Shown here: positions 1 to 7,055 of the stretch, in pieces
How positions within the stretch are numbered: position 1 is the stretch's first letter
How the letters are laid out: the number at the start of each line of letters is the position of its first letter
Origin: Clostridiales bacterium
Lineage (GTDB): Bacteria; Bacillota_A; Clostridia; Saccharofermentanales; Saccharofermentanaceae
Reading direction: 5' to 3'
Length of the DNA: 27,217 bases
Assembly (NCBI GenBank): GCA_017649745.1
Contig: JAGCGE010000131.1
Coordinates: 1 to 27,217 of the forward strand
Translations under genes and position numbers: made by a program
Notes under the pieces: generated by a model
The model's database searches: none
Told to the model about the DNA's origin: nothing
The model's input: the letters and a program-made list of their open reading frames with translations, nothing else

Positions 1-66
1 CTTTTTAATGTTTTCTAGGACTTCTCCTACTGTTGAATCTTTAGAATATCCATCAATCTTGGTCAT
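1..66 (-). CDS. Partial small protein, N-terminus only
   Basis: The gene starts at ATG 66 and runs off the left edge, leaving 22 residues beginning MTKIDGYSKDSTVGEVL. A ribosome site GGAGG lies 9 bases before the ATG, inside the last codons of the upstream gene, whose TAA stop ends one base before this start. The two are therefore translationally coupled. The family cannot be recognised from this fragment. Confidence 0.6.
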   Translation of the reverse strand, partial: MTKIDGYSKDSTVGEVLENIKK

Positions 67-67
67 C

Positions 68-343
68 TTAAGAATCCTCCACTAGCATATTTTCTAACCT
101 AGTTTTTAAATTAACAGCAAAAATATAGACGCCATCCAAAGAAGCTCCTACCATATTCTTTTCAGCATCTTGAACCATTTCGTCAATTAAATGTTCAATT
201 AGTATTATTTTTGCTGCATCATCAAAAGCTTTCCATGTAGGTTCGTTACTTTTAAGATTCCTCAAAATTTTATCTCGCTCTTTCTCAGTCATAGCTCCTT
301 TATGAACCATGCGGTCCAGTATACATTTGCATGACATTGGCAT
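68..343 (-). CDS. Hypothetical phage protein, 91 aa
   Basis: The start is taken at ATG 343 (MPMSCKC) rather than the in-frame ATG at 352, because the GGGAG ribosome site touches the first ATG and is correctly spaced only for the second. The protein is helical and soluble-looking, with a charged stretch MTEKERDKILRNL near residue 20 and two early cysteines. It ends VEDS, and those codons hold the ribosome site for the next gene. No family is recognised. It follows the zinc-binding gene at 349 through the shared TGATATTTATG linker. Confidence 0.7.
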   Translation of the reverse strand: MPMSCKCILDRMVHKGAMTEKERDKILRNLKSNEPTWKAFDDAAKIILIEHLIDEMVQDAEKNMVGASLDGVYIFAVNLKTRLENMLVEDS

Positions 344-348
344 AAATA

Positions 349-750
349 TCATCTCCCTTGCTTAATACAATCTACAGTTTCTGGCGGATCTGCTCCGGGC
401 TCTTCAATATTAGGCGGAAGAGCTCTAAATCGGCATGGAGCATCTTCACTGTCATCCATACATTGTGTTCCAGATTTGTACCCGCATCCACCCATACAAA
501 TATATTCATCGCCAGTGACTGTACAAATATAAGGCGAATCTTTTGACAGATTAAGTTGATTCATAGTAGGCTTATCCCACCATTCCATAAATGATTCAAA
601 GCATTTTGTACATAAATCTGCTGAATGATCATGTTTAGCAAGACTTGTACTGCACGTAAATATCATTGGTTTACCGTGATATAGTACAATTTTTTCATCA
701 TAAGATTCATAAAGTTTTCCGCATCTATCGCATTTATATGCTATTGACAT
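349..750 (-). CDS. Cys-rich zinc-binding protein, copy 1 (133 aa)
   Basis: The N-terminus carries CDRC (C7 and C10) and a second pair in DLCTKC, spaced like a zinc ribbon or treble clef. The C-terminal half has a second cysteine set (YICTVTG, CMGGCG, QCMD, PCRF), so two metal sites are likely. The start is ATG 750, with AAGGAG eight bases upstream; the in-frame GTG at 759 overlaps the ribosome site. A close paralogue lies at 4454-4846: their last 94 residues differ at only 12 positions while the region between residues 15 and 40 diverges. The role is unknown; nucleic-acid or protein binding is the usual expectation for such folds. Confidence 0.85.
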   Translation of the reverse strand: MSIAYKCDRCGKLYESYDEKIVLYHGKPMIFTCSTSLAKHDHSADLCTKCFESFMEWWDKPTMNQLNLSKDSPYICTVTGDEYICMGGCGYKSGTQCMDDSEDAPCRFRALPPNIEEPGADPPETVDCIKQGR

Positions 751-774
751 AAATATCACTCCTTTTGCTGAGTT

Positions 775-1053
775 TTATGACTTGAAATATAAATTACCGT
801 CGGAATCACATATCATAGGATTCTCGCTATGAAATTTAATCTGTTTTGCCTCTTTTTTGGGCTTTCTGATCCTGATTACAACCTCTCCATCCTCTACTCT
901 GGCCAAAAGCTCGTAATCGTCAGGATTATTAATAATATCTTTTATTGTGCTGGTCTTAAGCTGCTTTCCGCAGTGTTTTTGTGAGAAATCTTCGAAGACT
1001 TTGGTGGCCACACGTTCAGCTACCTTGTCCTCTACCTTTCTACGAAATATCAT
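775..1053 (-). CDS. Hypothetical protein, KVEDK / NNPDDYEL family, copy 1
   Basis: This 92-residue protein begins MIFRRKVEDKVAERVATKV and has a core IIxNPDDYEL followed by GEVVIRIRKPKK. The gene at 7317-7514 shares the same order (MFFKNKIEDKIAE, IIDNPDNYEL, GEFVIRITRR), so the two are paralogues. The start ATG 1053 follows AGGAGG and overlaps the TGA stop of the upstream gene by four bases. Here the MIF codons belong to the gene; they are not the linker seen elsewhere. The function is unknown. Confidence 0.8.
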   Translation of the reverse strand: MIFRRKVEDKVAERVATKVFEDFSQKHCGKQLKTSTIKDIINNPDDYELLARVEDGEVVIRIRKPKKEAKQIKFHSENPMICDSDGNLYFKS

Positions 1054-1466
1054 TTTGTTGTTCCTCCTTCTATGCTAAAACTTATACATTGAATACTATT
1101 AAGTACTTTTTTACTATGAAACCAATTAGTCCATGGACTATCTGCCCAATATTTATACACTTCTACCTTCTTATTCCATTCGCCTATTCTATTGATTACT
1201 TCTGCTTTTGAAATATCTTCGTATTGAGAATCTAATATCTTCTTTTGTTCGACCAAAGAAGTATATTCTACCTCTAATTGCTTTACTTTATAATCAGAAG
1301 TAGCTTGAATTCCGATTATTGTACAAACGCAAATAATCAATCCGAATGAACCGAATACTACAAGAGCGGCTCCTATTGTATCTAAATCTGCATAAAAATG
1401 CTTATTTAGAAAGTGTAAAATAATTCCTATGCAGACAAGGACTACAGTAATCATTGTAATAATCAT
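1050..1466 (-). CDS. Small membrane protein with two TM segments (138 aa)
   Basis: Two hydrophobic segments lie near residues 2-20 (TMITVVLVCIGIILHFL) and 33-55 (IGAALVVFGSFGLIICVCTI). A long charged, coiled-coil-prone tail of about 75 residues follows (VKQLEVEYTSLVEQKKIL). The start is ATG 1466 in the TGATATTTATG linker, whose TGA is the stop of the preceding gene. A protein of this shape would sit in the host membrane with the helical tail on one face. No family is recognised. Confidence 0.8.
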   Translation of the reverse strand: MIITMITVVLVCIGIILHFLNKHFYADLDTIGAALVVFGSFGLIICVCTIIGIQATSDYKVKQLEVEYTSLVEQKKILDSQYEDISKAEVINRIGEWNKKVEVYKYWADSPWTNWFHSKKVLNSIQCISFSIEGGTTK

Positions 1467-1471
1467 AAATA

Positions 1472-2329
1472 TCACCTCTTTTTAGTCGACTTCTTCTTAA
1501 GATCTTCATTAGATGCTTTATTTACTTTAGCCAACTTAGCAATCTTTGCAGCAGCTCTTTCGAGTTTTCTCCAATTCTCACCAAGCAGCCATCTCTTGAA
1601 AATATTGCTGTAACTGCCCTTGTTTCCGTATGCCTTCTTAGCAATAGCCATAGCAAGACCCTTTTCTTTATCAAGCTTATCGTTTCCCTGAACACGTACC
1701 ATAGTCTTAGTACCATCAGCCCAGAAGACAATTGTGCAAGGCCCAGAGAATATCACTTTCTTGATTTCGAAGTCGTTTGCTGTGTTGTAAACAAACGAGC
1801 GATACATTTTTTTCGTCTTTGAAGACTCTACTCCTATTCTTGCATAGCCCCCAAGATTATTAAGAATACGTGCAAAGTCATTGGTATCGCCATATTCAGT
1901 AGAAATATCAGCATTTAATCTTATCTCACGCATAGGTGCAAGAGTTAAGTAAGTAGAGTTACTAGCATAAGTCGTATAAGGCTCCTCACACGATTCAGTT
2001 ACACAAGCGTTTCTTACTTTTCCTAAAAGTGTAATAGTTCCTTCATTGAGGTTATCATTACTTTTATTCCATTTTACCAAATAAACATTATTATTTGCAT
2101 CAAACATACTATTGTTCCTCCTTGAATTTTCTAACATTTCAGTTGCTGTTGTTGGTTTAACGGCCATATACTCAGCCAAATATCTATACGTATCCAATGC
2201 ATCACGTCGACAATACTCATAAGTCTTATCGTCTGGCTTACACATTGGTAACCCATAAATACTGTTATCTCGGATAAGTTTTATATGTTTTTTCAATAAA
2301 GAACTATACAAATCTTCAAGATCTGCCAT
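1472..2329 (-). CDS. Phage protein with C-terminal VIFSGPCTIVFW domain, copy 1
   Basis: This 285-residue protein has an N-terminal helical region (residues 1-60), a beta-rich middle, and a C-terminal module near residues 185-255 reading KKVIFSGPCTIVFWADGTK, EKGLAMAIAKKAYGN and IFKRWLLG. From memory the same module (TIVFW..DGTKT, EKGLAMAIAKK, FKKWL) is common in uncharacterised proteins of Firmicutes phages. It recurs at 4853-5737 behind a different N-terminus, so it behaves as a portable domain. The tail is very basic (KKKSTKKR). The start ATG 2329 follows GGAGGAC. The function is unknown; the basic tail would suit nucleic-acid binding. Confidence 0.85.
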   Translation of the reverse strand: MADLEDLYSSLLKKHIKLIRDNSIYGLPMCKPDDKTYEYCRRDALDTYRYLAEYMAVKPTTATEMLENSRRNNSMFDANNNVYLVKWNKSNDNLNEGTITLLGKVRNACVTESCEEPYTTYASNSTYLTLAPMREIRLNADISTEYGDTNDFARILNNLGGYARIGVESSKTKKMYRSFVYNTANDFEIKKVIFSGPCTIVFWADGTKTMVRVQGNDKLDKEKGLAMAIAKKAYGNKGSYSNIFKRWLLGENWRKLERAAAKIAKLAKVNKASNEDLKKKSTKKR

Positions 2330-2334
2330 AAATA

Positions 2335-2559
2335 TCAGTCCTCCAACTTCTCTGCCTTTTTAAGAACTTCTATAAGCTCATAAATGTTTTCGTCATAACA
2401 AACTTGACTAGCAGTGTCATTAGTGAAATCCGGAGACATGAAAATGCAAGACGTTCCTCCCTTAATTCTCAAAGGACATTCTTCACATTCCTTATCGAAG
2501 TTCCAGCAAAAATCACCAATTTTATCCAAAAGTTTCTTTAATTCTTCATAATCGATCAT
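2335..2559 (-). CDS. Small Cys-rich protein (74 aa)
   Basis: The start is ATG 2559 (MIDYEELKKLL), placed by the AAAGGAGTGATATTTATG linker; an upstream ATG gives an implausible hydrophobic extension through the linker. Cysteines cluster as FCWNFDKECEECPLR, then GGTSC, with another at SQVC, which could form a single metal site. It ends KLED, whose codons make the next ribosome site, and its TGA stop lies in the next linker. No family is recognised. Confidence 0.75.
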   Translation of the reverse strand: MIDYEELKKLLDKIGDFCWNFDKECEECPLRIKGGTSCIFMSPDFTNDTASQVCYDENIYELIEVLKKAEKLED

Positions 2560-2572
2560 AAATATCACTCCT

Positions 2573-2803
2573 TTAATAATTAGGCCTATCATTTACATAC
2601 CGCTGGAGATAAGAAAGATTTTCAACAATATCTTCTAATTCTTGTATTCTTAGATCAGCATGCTTATTACAAGCCTTTAAACTTTTATTCTCTTTCTCGA
2701 GCTCAATAATTTTATTCTCGCGTCTCTTAACCTTTCTTTCAAGAGATCTGACTTTCTTTTCAAGCTCGTTTATACGTTCGTCATCTAACGACCATTGCTT
2801 CAT
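2573..2803 (-). CDS. Coiled-coil protein, copy 1 (76 aa)
   Basis: Almost the whole protein is a charged coiled coil with heptad spacing (INELEKKVRSLERKVKRREN, then IIELEKENKSLKACN). Its paralogue at 3329-3550 differs at only a few positions plus a small difference near the C-terminus. The start is ATG 2803 in the linker. The TAA stop runs directly into the ribosome site of the next gene (TAAAGGAG). It probably oligomerises; the function is unknown. Confidence 0.8.
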   Translation of the reverse strand: MKQWSLDDERINELEKKVRSLERKVKRRENKIIELEKENKSLKACNKHADLRIQELEDIVENLSYLQRYVNDRPNY

Positions 2804-2808
2804 AAATA

Positions 2809-3024
2809 TCACTCCTTTAACTTATCGCAGTCTTCTTCTGTGTATCCTAATCCACATACAGCAGTACCTTTTCCTTTAGGAGTTCCCGGTCTTTTAATAA
2901 ATATCAGTCTGCTATACTTACAATTTCTGTCAGGGCAAGCTCGATAAATGGTGCTATGAACTTTTATTTGTTCTTTTTTGAAATCATCTCTGTTCCATTC
3001 AGGATCTGCCGCATCAGGCATCAT
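2809..3024 (-). CDS. Small Cys-containing protein (71 aa)
   Basis: The start is ATG 3024 or the adjacent ATG 3021, ten or more bases after GGAGG. The cysteines (YRACPDRNCKYS, AVCG, EEDC) are spaced as a possible zinc site. It ends in DKLKE, where AAAGGAG serves as the ribosome site of the next gene and TGA opens the next linker. No family is recognised. Confidence 0.75.
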   Translation of the reverse strand: MMPDAADPEWNRDDFKKEQIKVHSTIYRACPDRNCKYSRLIFIKRPGTPKGKGTAVCGLGYTEEDCDKLKE

Positions 3025-3029
3025 AAATA

Positions 3030-3317
3030 TCAGTCCTCCTTTAAATTTTCAATTAGCCACTTATCTGGTAACTCGATTTCATCAAGAGGAGCAAAACCGA
3101 ACAGCTCAATATCGTCCTCGCCTTCCCACCAATCGTTTTGCCAAATCCAGCAATCTCTTGAAATATCATACTCGACATACTCCATATTTCGTCCGTTTGG
3201 TGTTTGTATGTCTACAATATAGGCACAATAGACATAAGGCTGATTCTTTTCTGCCCATTCCCTGATTATGTCTCCTACAGCTTCATACCCATCTTTATCT
3301 GTTAAATAAAGTTTCAT
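3030..3317 (-). CDS. Hypothetical phage protein, Trp-rich (95 aa)
   Basis: This acidic protein contains a Trp-rich stretch (DCWIWQNDWWEGEDD) followed by a hydrophobic GFAPLDEI motif. The start ATG 3317 follows AAAGGAGTGAA, a variant of the common linker (GTGAAATATG). The stop TGA is the first part of the next linker, and the C-terminal KED codons are its ribosome site. I do not recognise a named family. Confidence 0.75.
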   Translation of the reverse strand: MKLYLTDKDGYEAVGDIIREWAEKNQPYVYCAYIVDIQTPNGRNMEYVEYDISRDCWIWQNDWWEGEDDIELFGFAPLDEIELPDKWLIENLKED

Positions 3318-3328
3318 ATTTCACTCCT

Positions 3329-3550
3329 TTAATAATTCGGTCTACCGTTTACACGAACAGAAAGGTTTTCAAGAATATCTTCTAATTCTTGTATTCTTAA
3401 ATCAGCATGCTTATTGCAGGCTTTTAAACTTTTATTTTCCTTCTCAAGCTCAATAATCCTATTGTCTCGTCTCTTAACCTTTCTTTCAAGAGATCTGACT
3501 TTCTTTTCAAGCTCATTTATACGATCATCATCTAATGACCATTCCTTCAT
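3329..3550 (-). CDS. Coiled-coil protein, copy 2 (73 aa)
   Basis: Paralogue of the gene at 2573-2803: the first 60 residues are nearly identical (MKEWSLDDDRINELEKKVRS against MKQWSLDDERINELEKKVRS). It lacks the YLQRY insertion near the C-terminus of the other copy. The start ATG 3550 lies in the GGAGGACTGATATTTATG linker. The high DNA similarity between copies points to a recent duplication. Confidence 0.8.
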   Translation of the reverse strand: MKEWSLDDDRINELEKKVRSLERKVKRRDNRIIELEKENKSLKACNKHADLRIQELEDILENLSVRVNGRPNY

Positions 3551-3555
3551 AAATA

Positions 3556-3708
3556 TCAGTCCTCCTCTTCAATCGGAGAATAATCACTGCAGTCAGTACA
3601 ATCTTTAACTCCTTTTTCACACCAGTATATTGGTATGGCTTTGCCAGTTATAGCATCATCCTCCCAATCAACTAATTCATAATGAAAACAATTCTCGCAT
3701 TTGCTCAT
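3556..3708 (-). CDS. Zinc-ribbon-like microprotein (50 aa)
   Basis: The 50-residue reading frame begins MSKCENCFHYELVDWEDD and ends CEKGVKDCTDCSDYSPIEEE then D. Four to six cysteines in two clusters (C4 and C7; C30, C37 and C40) fit a small zinc-binding fold. The start ATG 3708 follows AAAGGACTAATATTT, a linker variant with TAA in place of TGA. The stop TGA at 3558-3556 opens the next linker. Its conserved junctions on both sides make it a real gene despite its size. Confidence 0.75.
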   Translation of the reverse strand: MSKCENCFHYELVDWEDDAITGKAIPIYWCEKGVKDCTDCSDYSPIEEED

Positions 3709-3713
3709 AAATA

Positions 3714-3884
3714 TTAGTCCTTTCTACACAATACTTCATCATTAACCGTTACAGTTAGACCAGAAATAGAATTCTTTTTAATAAAATCTTCTATTCGTTC
3801 TAATCTTTTTAATACTTCTTCTTGATTATTTTTTAGGTCTTTATACATATCGACTATTATTTGTAAAGTTGTTGTACCAACCAT
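3714..3884 (-). CDS. Small helical protein (56 aa)
   Basis: The 56-residue frame starts MVGTTTLQIIVDMYKDLKNN, has a charged helical core (EEVLKRLERIEDFIKK) and ends TVTVNDEVLCRKD. The helix followed by a short strand suggests oligomerisation. The start ATG 3884 follows AAGGAGGAC in the standard linker, and the stop TAA lies in the next linker variant. The function is unknown. Confidence 0.7.
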   Translation of the reverse strand: MVGTTTLQIIVDMYKDLKNNQEEVLKRLERIEDFIKKNSISGLTVTVNDEVLCRKD

Positions 3885-3899
3885 AAATATCAGTCCTCC

Positions 3900-4448
3900 T
3901 TAAATTCTTCTAAACACACTCTTATTATCTGGTATAAAATCTTCCATCCAGACTCTAGGTTTAACAATAAAGTTTCCAAGCTTTTTAGGTGCCAGATCTC
4001 CAAATACATAGAGCATATTACTTGACAATCTAGAGATTTGTTCATTATCTACAATGTATTTCTCAAAATCTGTTACATCTCTATGATTTTTTAAAGATAC
4101 TGTAACCCCATCAAAATATATAAAATCGTTAGAAGAATAATTAAAGTCTATTTCTAGCCAGTATGCCAATTCCGTTGCTCCTGTATATACTCTAACAGTT
4201 TTAATATTAGGATAGTGGTGCTTCAAATATGCGGCAATATTATTTGGATTAGAGTATGCAAAAGGCTCGCCTCCGGTAATATAGATAGTATGAGCCTTAA
4301 GAAGTTCCTCATCTGTCACCTGAGGAACCTCTGTATTAAGGTCATACTGCTTATTGCAGCAGAGTGGACAATCTCTATCACATATTGATGTAACCATCAA
4401 ATGAATTATGCCTTGAGTTTTTTCGTTCCATTCATTTAATCTACCCAT
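3900..4448 (-). CDS. Compact radical SAM 4Fe-4S protein (182 aa)
   Basis: The motif CDRDCPLC (C23, C27, C30) is the CxxxCxxC signature that binds the radical SAM iron-sulfur cluster. YITGGEPF near residues 56-63 is the GGE motif that holds S-adenosylmethionine. It is short for the superfamily and has no visible SPASM or other C-terminal auxiliary-cluster domain. Small family members include activases (NrdG, PflA) and QueE, which makes a 7-deazaguanine precursor used by some phages to modify DNA; the substrate cannot be told here, and no other queuosine-pathway gene is visible. The start is ATG 4448 in the linker. TAA is immediately followed by GGAGG of the next gene. Confidence 0.88.
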   Translation of the reverse strand: MGRLNEWNEKTQGIIHLMVTSICDRDCPLCCNKQYDLNTEVPQVTDEELLKAHTIYITGGEPFAYSNPNNIAAYLKHHYPNIKTVRVYTGATELAYWLEIDFNYSSNDFIYFDGVTVSLKNHRDVTDFEKYIVDNEQISRLSSNMLYVFGDLAPKKLGNFIVKPRVWMEDFIPDNKSVFRRI

Positions 4449-4453
4449 AAATA

Positions 4454-4846
4454 TCATCTCCCTTGCTTAATGCAATCTACAGTTTCTGGCGGATCTGCTC
4501 CGGGTTCTTCAACATCAGGCGGAAGAGCTCTGAATTGGCATGGGGTATCTTCGCTGTCATCCATACATTGCGTTCCAGACTTAAACCCACATCCACCCAT
4601 ACAAATATATTCGTTTCCAGTGACTGTACAAATATAAGGCGAATCTTTTGACAGTTTAAGTGGATTAATAGTAGGCTTATCCCACCATTCCATAAATGAA
4701 TCAAAACATTCATTGCATAAATCTGCTGAATGATCATGTCTATTACCATTTGTACTACAGGTAAGTATCATTGGTTTATAGTTATAATTTTGTGGTTTTT
4801 CACTATAAAGTTTTCCACATCTATCACATTTGTATGCTATTGACAT
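4454..4846 (-). CDS. Cys-rich zinc-binding protein, copy 2 (130 aa)
   Basis: Paralogue of the gene at 349-750, with the same CDRC, DLCNEC, YICTVTG, CMGGCG and QCMD cysteines. It is shorter between residues 15 and 30. Both copies end DCIKQGR and run into the same AAGGGAGATGATATTTATG junction, but the genes that follow are unrelated, so only this gene and its linker were duplicated. The start ATG 4846 follows AAGGAGTGATATTTT, one T longer than the usual linker. Confidence 0.85.
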   Translation of the reverse strand: MSIAYKCDRCGKLYSEKPQNYNYKPMILTCSTNGNRHDHSADLCNECFDSFMEWWDKPTINPLKLSKDSPYICTVTGNEYICMGGCGFKSGTQCMDDSEDTPCQFRALPPDVEEPGADPPETVDCIKQGR

Positions 4847-4852
4847 AAAATA

Positions 4853-5737
4853 TCACTCCTTCATTTTGTCGATAATCTCCTTGCTCTCGTCAATTGCTTC
4901 TTTCAGCTCCTCATCGGATGCCTTATTTTCAACGAGATCACATATATCATCAGTTGCCTTTGCCAATTTCTTAGATAATCTCACTTTTCTTCTCCAGTCT
5001 TTGCCTACAAGCCATCTCTTGAAGATGTTATTGTAATTACCCTCATTACCATAAACTTTCTTAGCAATAGCCATAGCAAGACCCTTCTCTGGATCAATAA
5101 TAATTTCATCGTCCTTAGCTCTTACCATAGTCTTAGTGCCATCTTCCCAGAAGACAATCGTGCAAGGGCCGGAAAAGATTACTTTCTTAATTTCGAATTT
5201 CAAAGCTTTATTACCATACATACTATTAAGCATCTCCTTTAACATTTGTGTTTTACCATTACGTCTGCCTGTGGAAAGATATACCGCCTTAGGATCGTTA
5301 TCGGCATATTTTATAAACATGTCAGTTGTTGCATAGACATCAGCTGGAGAGTATTCCCAATTAGCAAGCTTCTGTCTAAGCTCTTCATTCTCTTTCTTAA
5401 GCTGCTCAATAAGTTTTAGATTTTCTTCTCTAGCAGCTTTAAGAGCACGGTATTCAACGCACTCTCTTTCAAAACTATGAGCACTAGCTCCTTCATTTTT
5501 CATGACTTTTACAGGGGTTAGTCTAAGTGTTACCTCCGGTAAACATCCAATACAATTTTCAATTTCGCAAATACATGCTTTACCAAAATCAACTACATTC
5601 CCTTCGTCGTCAATTGCATAAAAATGTCCTTCTTTTACCATTTCAAACCAATTATTAGCCATATTATTCTCCTTTTCTTGATTTCCAACAGGCTCTATCA
5701 TATAATAACTTATAAACGGATAATCAATCTTTTTCAT
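4853..5737 (-). CDS. Phage protein with VIFSGPCTIVFW domain, copy 2 (294 aa)
   Basis: Residues 100-130 form a coiled coil (LKLIEQLKKENEELRQKL). Near residues 155-165 is STGRRNGKTQ, which resembles the deviant Walker A loop of terminase ATPases but lacks the residue four positions before GKT that the classical pattern needs, and no Walker B is clear. The C-terminal domain (KKVIFSGPCTIVFWEDGTK, EKGLAMAIAKKVYGN, IFKRWLVG) is shared with the gene at 1472. Two starts have good ribosome sites: ATG 5737 (GGAGGATTAA), used here and overlapping the upstream TGA, and ATG 5662 (GGAGAATAAT), giving MANNWFEMVKEGHF. The function is unknown. Confidence 0.83.
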   Translation of the reverse strand: MKKIDYPFISYYMIEPVGNQEKENNMANNWFEMVKEGHFYAIDDEGNVVDFGKACICEIENCIGCLPEVTLRLTPVKVMKNEGASAHSFERECVEYRALKAAREENLKLIEQLKKENEELRQKLANWEYSPADVYATTDMFIKYADNDPKAVYLSTGRRNGKTQMLKEMLNSMYGNKALKFEIKKVIFSGPCTIVFWEDGTKTMVRAKDDEIIIDPEKGLAMAIAKKVYGNEGNYNNIFKRWLVGKDWRRKVRLSKKLAKATDDICDLVENKASDEELKEAIDESKEIIDKMKE

Positions 5738-5964
5738 TTAATCCTCCGTTTACTGTGAATCTTATACTTAATATCTTTCTTACTCTTTGTCCAGTCTAAA
5801 TCGTACTTGGTATAATAAGGTTCCCATACCTGCTTAGCAGCTTTAATAGCTTGCTTTTTAGTTCTAGCACATACATTGATCTGCTGATGCATAGCGGGAT
5901 TGTCGGGATTATTAAATGAAATATCAACTGTATAGCTTTTAACTTTTCTTTTGAATAAGCACAT
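5734..5964 (-). CDS. Small basic protein (76 aa)
   Basis: The start is set at ATG 5964 (MCLFKRKVKSYTVDISF), which has TAAGGAGGACTAT directly upstream; the longer frame to 6045 would run through the preceding gene. It combines a beta-strand start with a helix TKKQAIKAAKQVWEPYY and a very basic tail KSKKDIKYKIHSKRRIK. This would suit nucleic-acid binding, but that is inference. The stop TGA overlaps the next ATG. Confidence 0.75.
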   Translation of the reverse strand: MCLFKRKVKSYTVDISFNNPDNPAMHQQINVCARTKKQAIKAAKQVWEPYYTKYDLDWTKSKKDIKYKIHSKRRIK

Positions 5965-5974
5965 ATAGTCCTCC

Positions 5975-6184
5975 TTACCCCTGCTTCCTCCGAATTCTTT
6001 TTTCGTAATCTTTACGAGTCTCACCAGAATATCCATGCTCAGCAAGCTTATTCAGATACTCATGTTTCTTTTCCTTATAAGAATCCCACCAAGGCTTCAG
6101 CTTCTTATTCTTCTTCTGAACCTTCTGATCCTCCATGGCCTTCTTAACCTTACCTCTTTCAAGTGATCTCATGAAGCTACTCAT
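5975..6184 (-). CDS. Small Lys/Arg-rich helical protein (69 aa)
   Basis: The protein is strongly basic and helical (RGKVKKAMEDQKVQKKNKK, then SGETRKDYEKRIRRKQG). The start ATG 6184 follows GGAGGAACAGACA and overlaps the TGA of the upstream gene. The TAA stop is directly followed by the ribosome site of the next gene. No family is recognised. Confidence 0.75.
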   Translation of the reverse strand: MSSFMRSLERGKVKKAMEDQKVQKKNKKLKPWWDSYKEKKHEYLNKLAEHGYSGETRKDYEKRIRRKQG

Positions 6185-6402
6185 TTGTCTGTTCCTCCAT
6201 TCTTATTAATTTGTCCAGCAATTTCCAATAAATTTTCTTTTACATGAACTCTTTTGTATTCGTTTCCTGGATAATGAATTACGGTATTTCCATCTTCAAG
6301 TTGGTAAATATCGCATATCATATCGGTATTAACTAAAATTTCTTTATAACTTCTTTCTTTTTCATCTGATATTAAAGCATGTAATACTATAAAATTACTC
6401 AT
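6181..6402 (-). CDS. Hypothetical protein, beta-rich (73 aa)
   Basis: The start is ATG 6402 (MSNFIVLHALISDEKER), eight bases inside the end of the preceding gene (ATGAGTAA overlap) and downstream of GGAGG. The sequence alternates strands: EILVNTDMICDIYQLED, GNTVIHYPGNEYKRVHVKEN. From memory this resembles short phage proteins that describe a value by strand-turn-strand units, but no named family can be given. Confidence 0.72.
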   Translation of the reverse strand: MSNFIVLHALISDEKERSYKEILVNTDMICDIYQLEDGNTVIHYPGNEYKRVHVKENLLEIAGQINKNGGTDK

Positions 6403-6718
6403 AAATGCTTTGATCCTCCGTACAGTAAATATCATAATAAATCACATCTGGATTGTCTCTTGATTTATCAACTGTAATATGATACCCATTTTTCTTAAGA
6501 AGACTTATGATAAAATCGTCATTAATGCCTTTCGAGAAATATTTTTCTTTTTCATATCGCCAAGTTACACACGTCACATGACGCAAAGAACCGTTACTAA
6601 TCATATCCATAATAGTACAAAATTCTTCTCTTTCGGCATCATTAAAAGCTGTTTCCAAAGCTTCAATTGCTGTCATCACATGATATGGCGTCTTTACTCC
6701 ATTAATAATTCTATACAT
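6395..6718 (-). CDS. Hypothetical phage protein (107 aa)
   Basis: The start ATG 6718 follows GGAGGCTGATATTTT, a linker variant with one extra T. The N-terminal half is helical (HVMTAIEALETAFNDAEREE) and the C-terminal half alternates strand and helix (IISLLKKNGYHITVDKS, VIYYDIYC). Three cysteines are not arranged as a metal site. Its end overlaps the next gene by eight bases. The function is unknown. Confidence 0.75.
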   Translation of the reverse strand: MYRIINGVKTPYHVMTAIEALETAFNDAEREEFCTIMDMISNGSLRHVTCVTWRYEKEKYFSKGINDDFIISLLKKNGYHITVDKSRDNPDVIYYDIYCTEDQSIYE

Positions 6719-6732
6719 AAAATATCAGCCTC

Positions 6733-7050
6733 CTATAATACATTTTTATACTTTTTGATTTCAAGCTCGCTTTTTAATCGTGCTATTTGCTTAGATGAAG
6801 TTTCTCGATCCTGTATAACTTTTATAGCATGTCTGCATGCTTCTTCCCTGTCACGAAAAATAGTATTATTAGCTATATAAGTTAATATTTTTATAGACCT
6901 TTTGTCTTCATCATCTAAAATACTAATTTCTGGTTTCTGCTTTTCTTTTTCTTTCTTACGTTTAGTAATACAAAAAGTAGTCACCTTATCAAATAGTATC
7001 CAAATGATGATGCAACCTAAACCGTATAAAATAAAAACTACAGTTTCCAT
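6733..7050 (-). CDS. N-terminally anchored membrane protein (105 aa)
   Basis: Residues 3-22 form one membrane segment (TVVFILYGLGCIIIWILFD), followed by a basic stretch TKRKKEKEKQK, so by the positive-inside rule the remainder should face the cytoplasm. The cytoplasmic part is helical and charged (EACRHAIKVIQDRETSSKQ). The start is ATG 7050, set by the AAGGAGTGATATTTATG linker. The function is unknown. Confidence 0.77.
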   Translation of the reverse strand: METVVFILYGLGCIIIWILFDKVTTFCITKRKKEKEKQKPEISILDDEDKRSIKILTYIANNTIFRDREEACRHAIKVIQDRETSSKQIARLKSELEIKKYKNVL

Positions 7051-7055
7051 AAATA

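Noticed and set aside
5136..5336. Walker A ATPase in the 294-residue protein
   Set aside because: GRRNGKT is one residue short of the GxxxxGKT pattern and there is no clear Walker B, so ATPase activity is not claimed.
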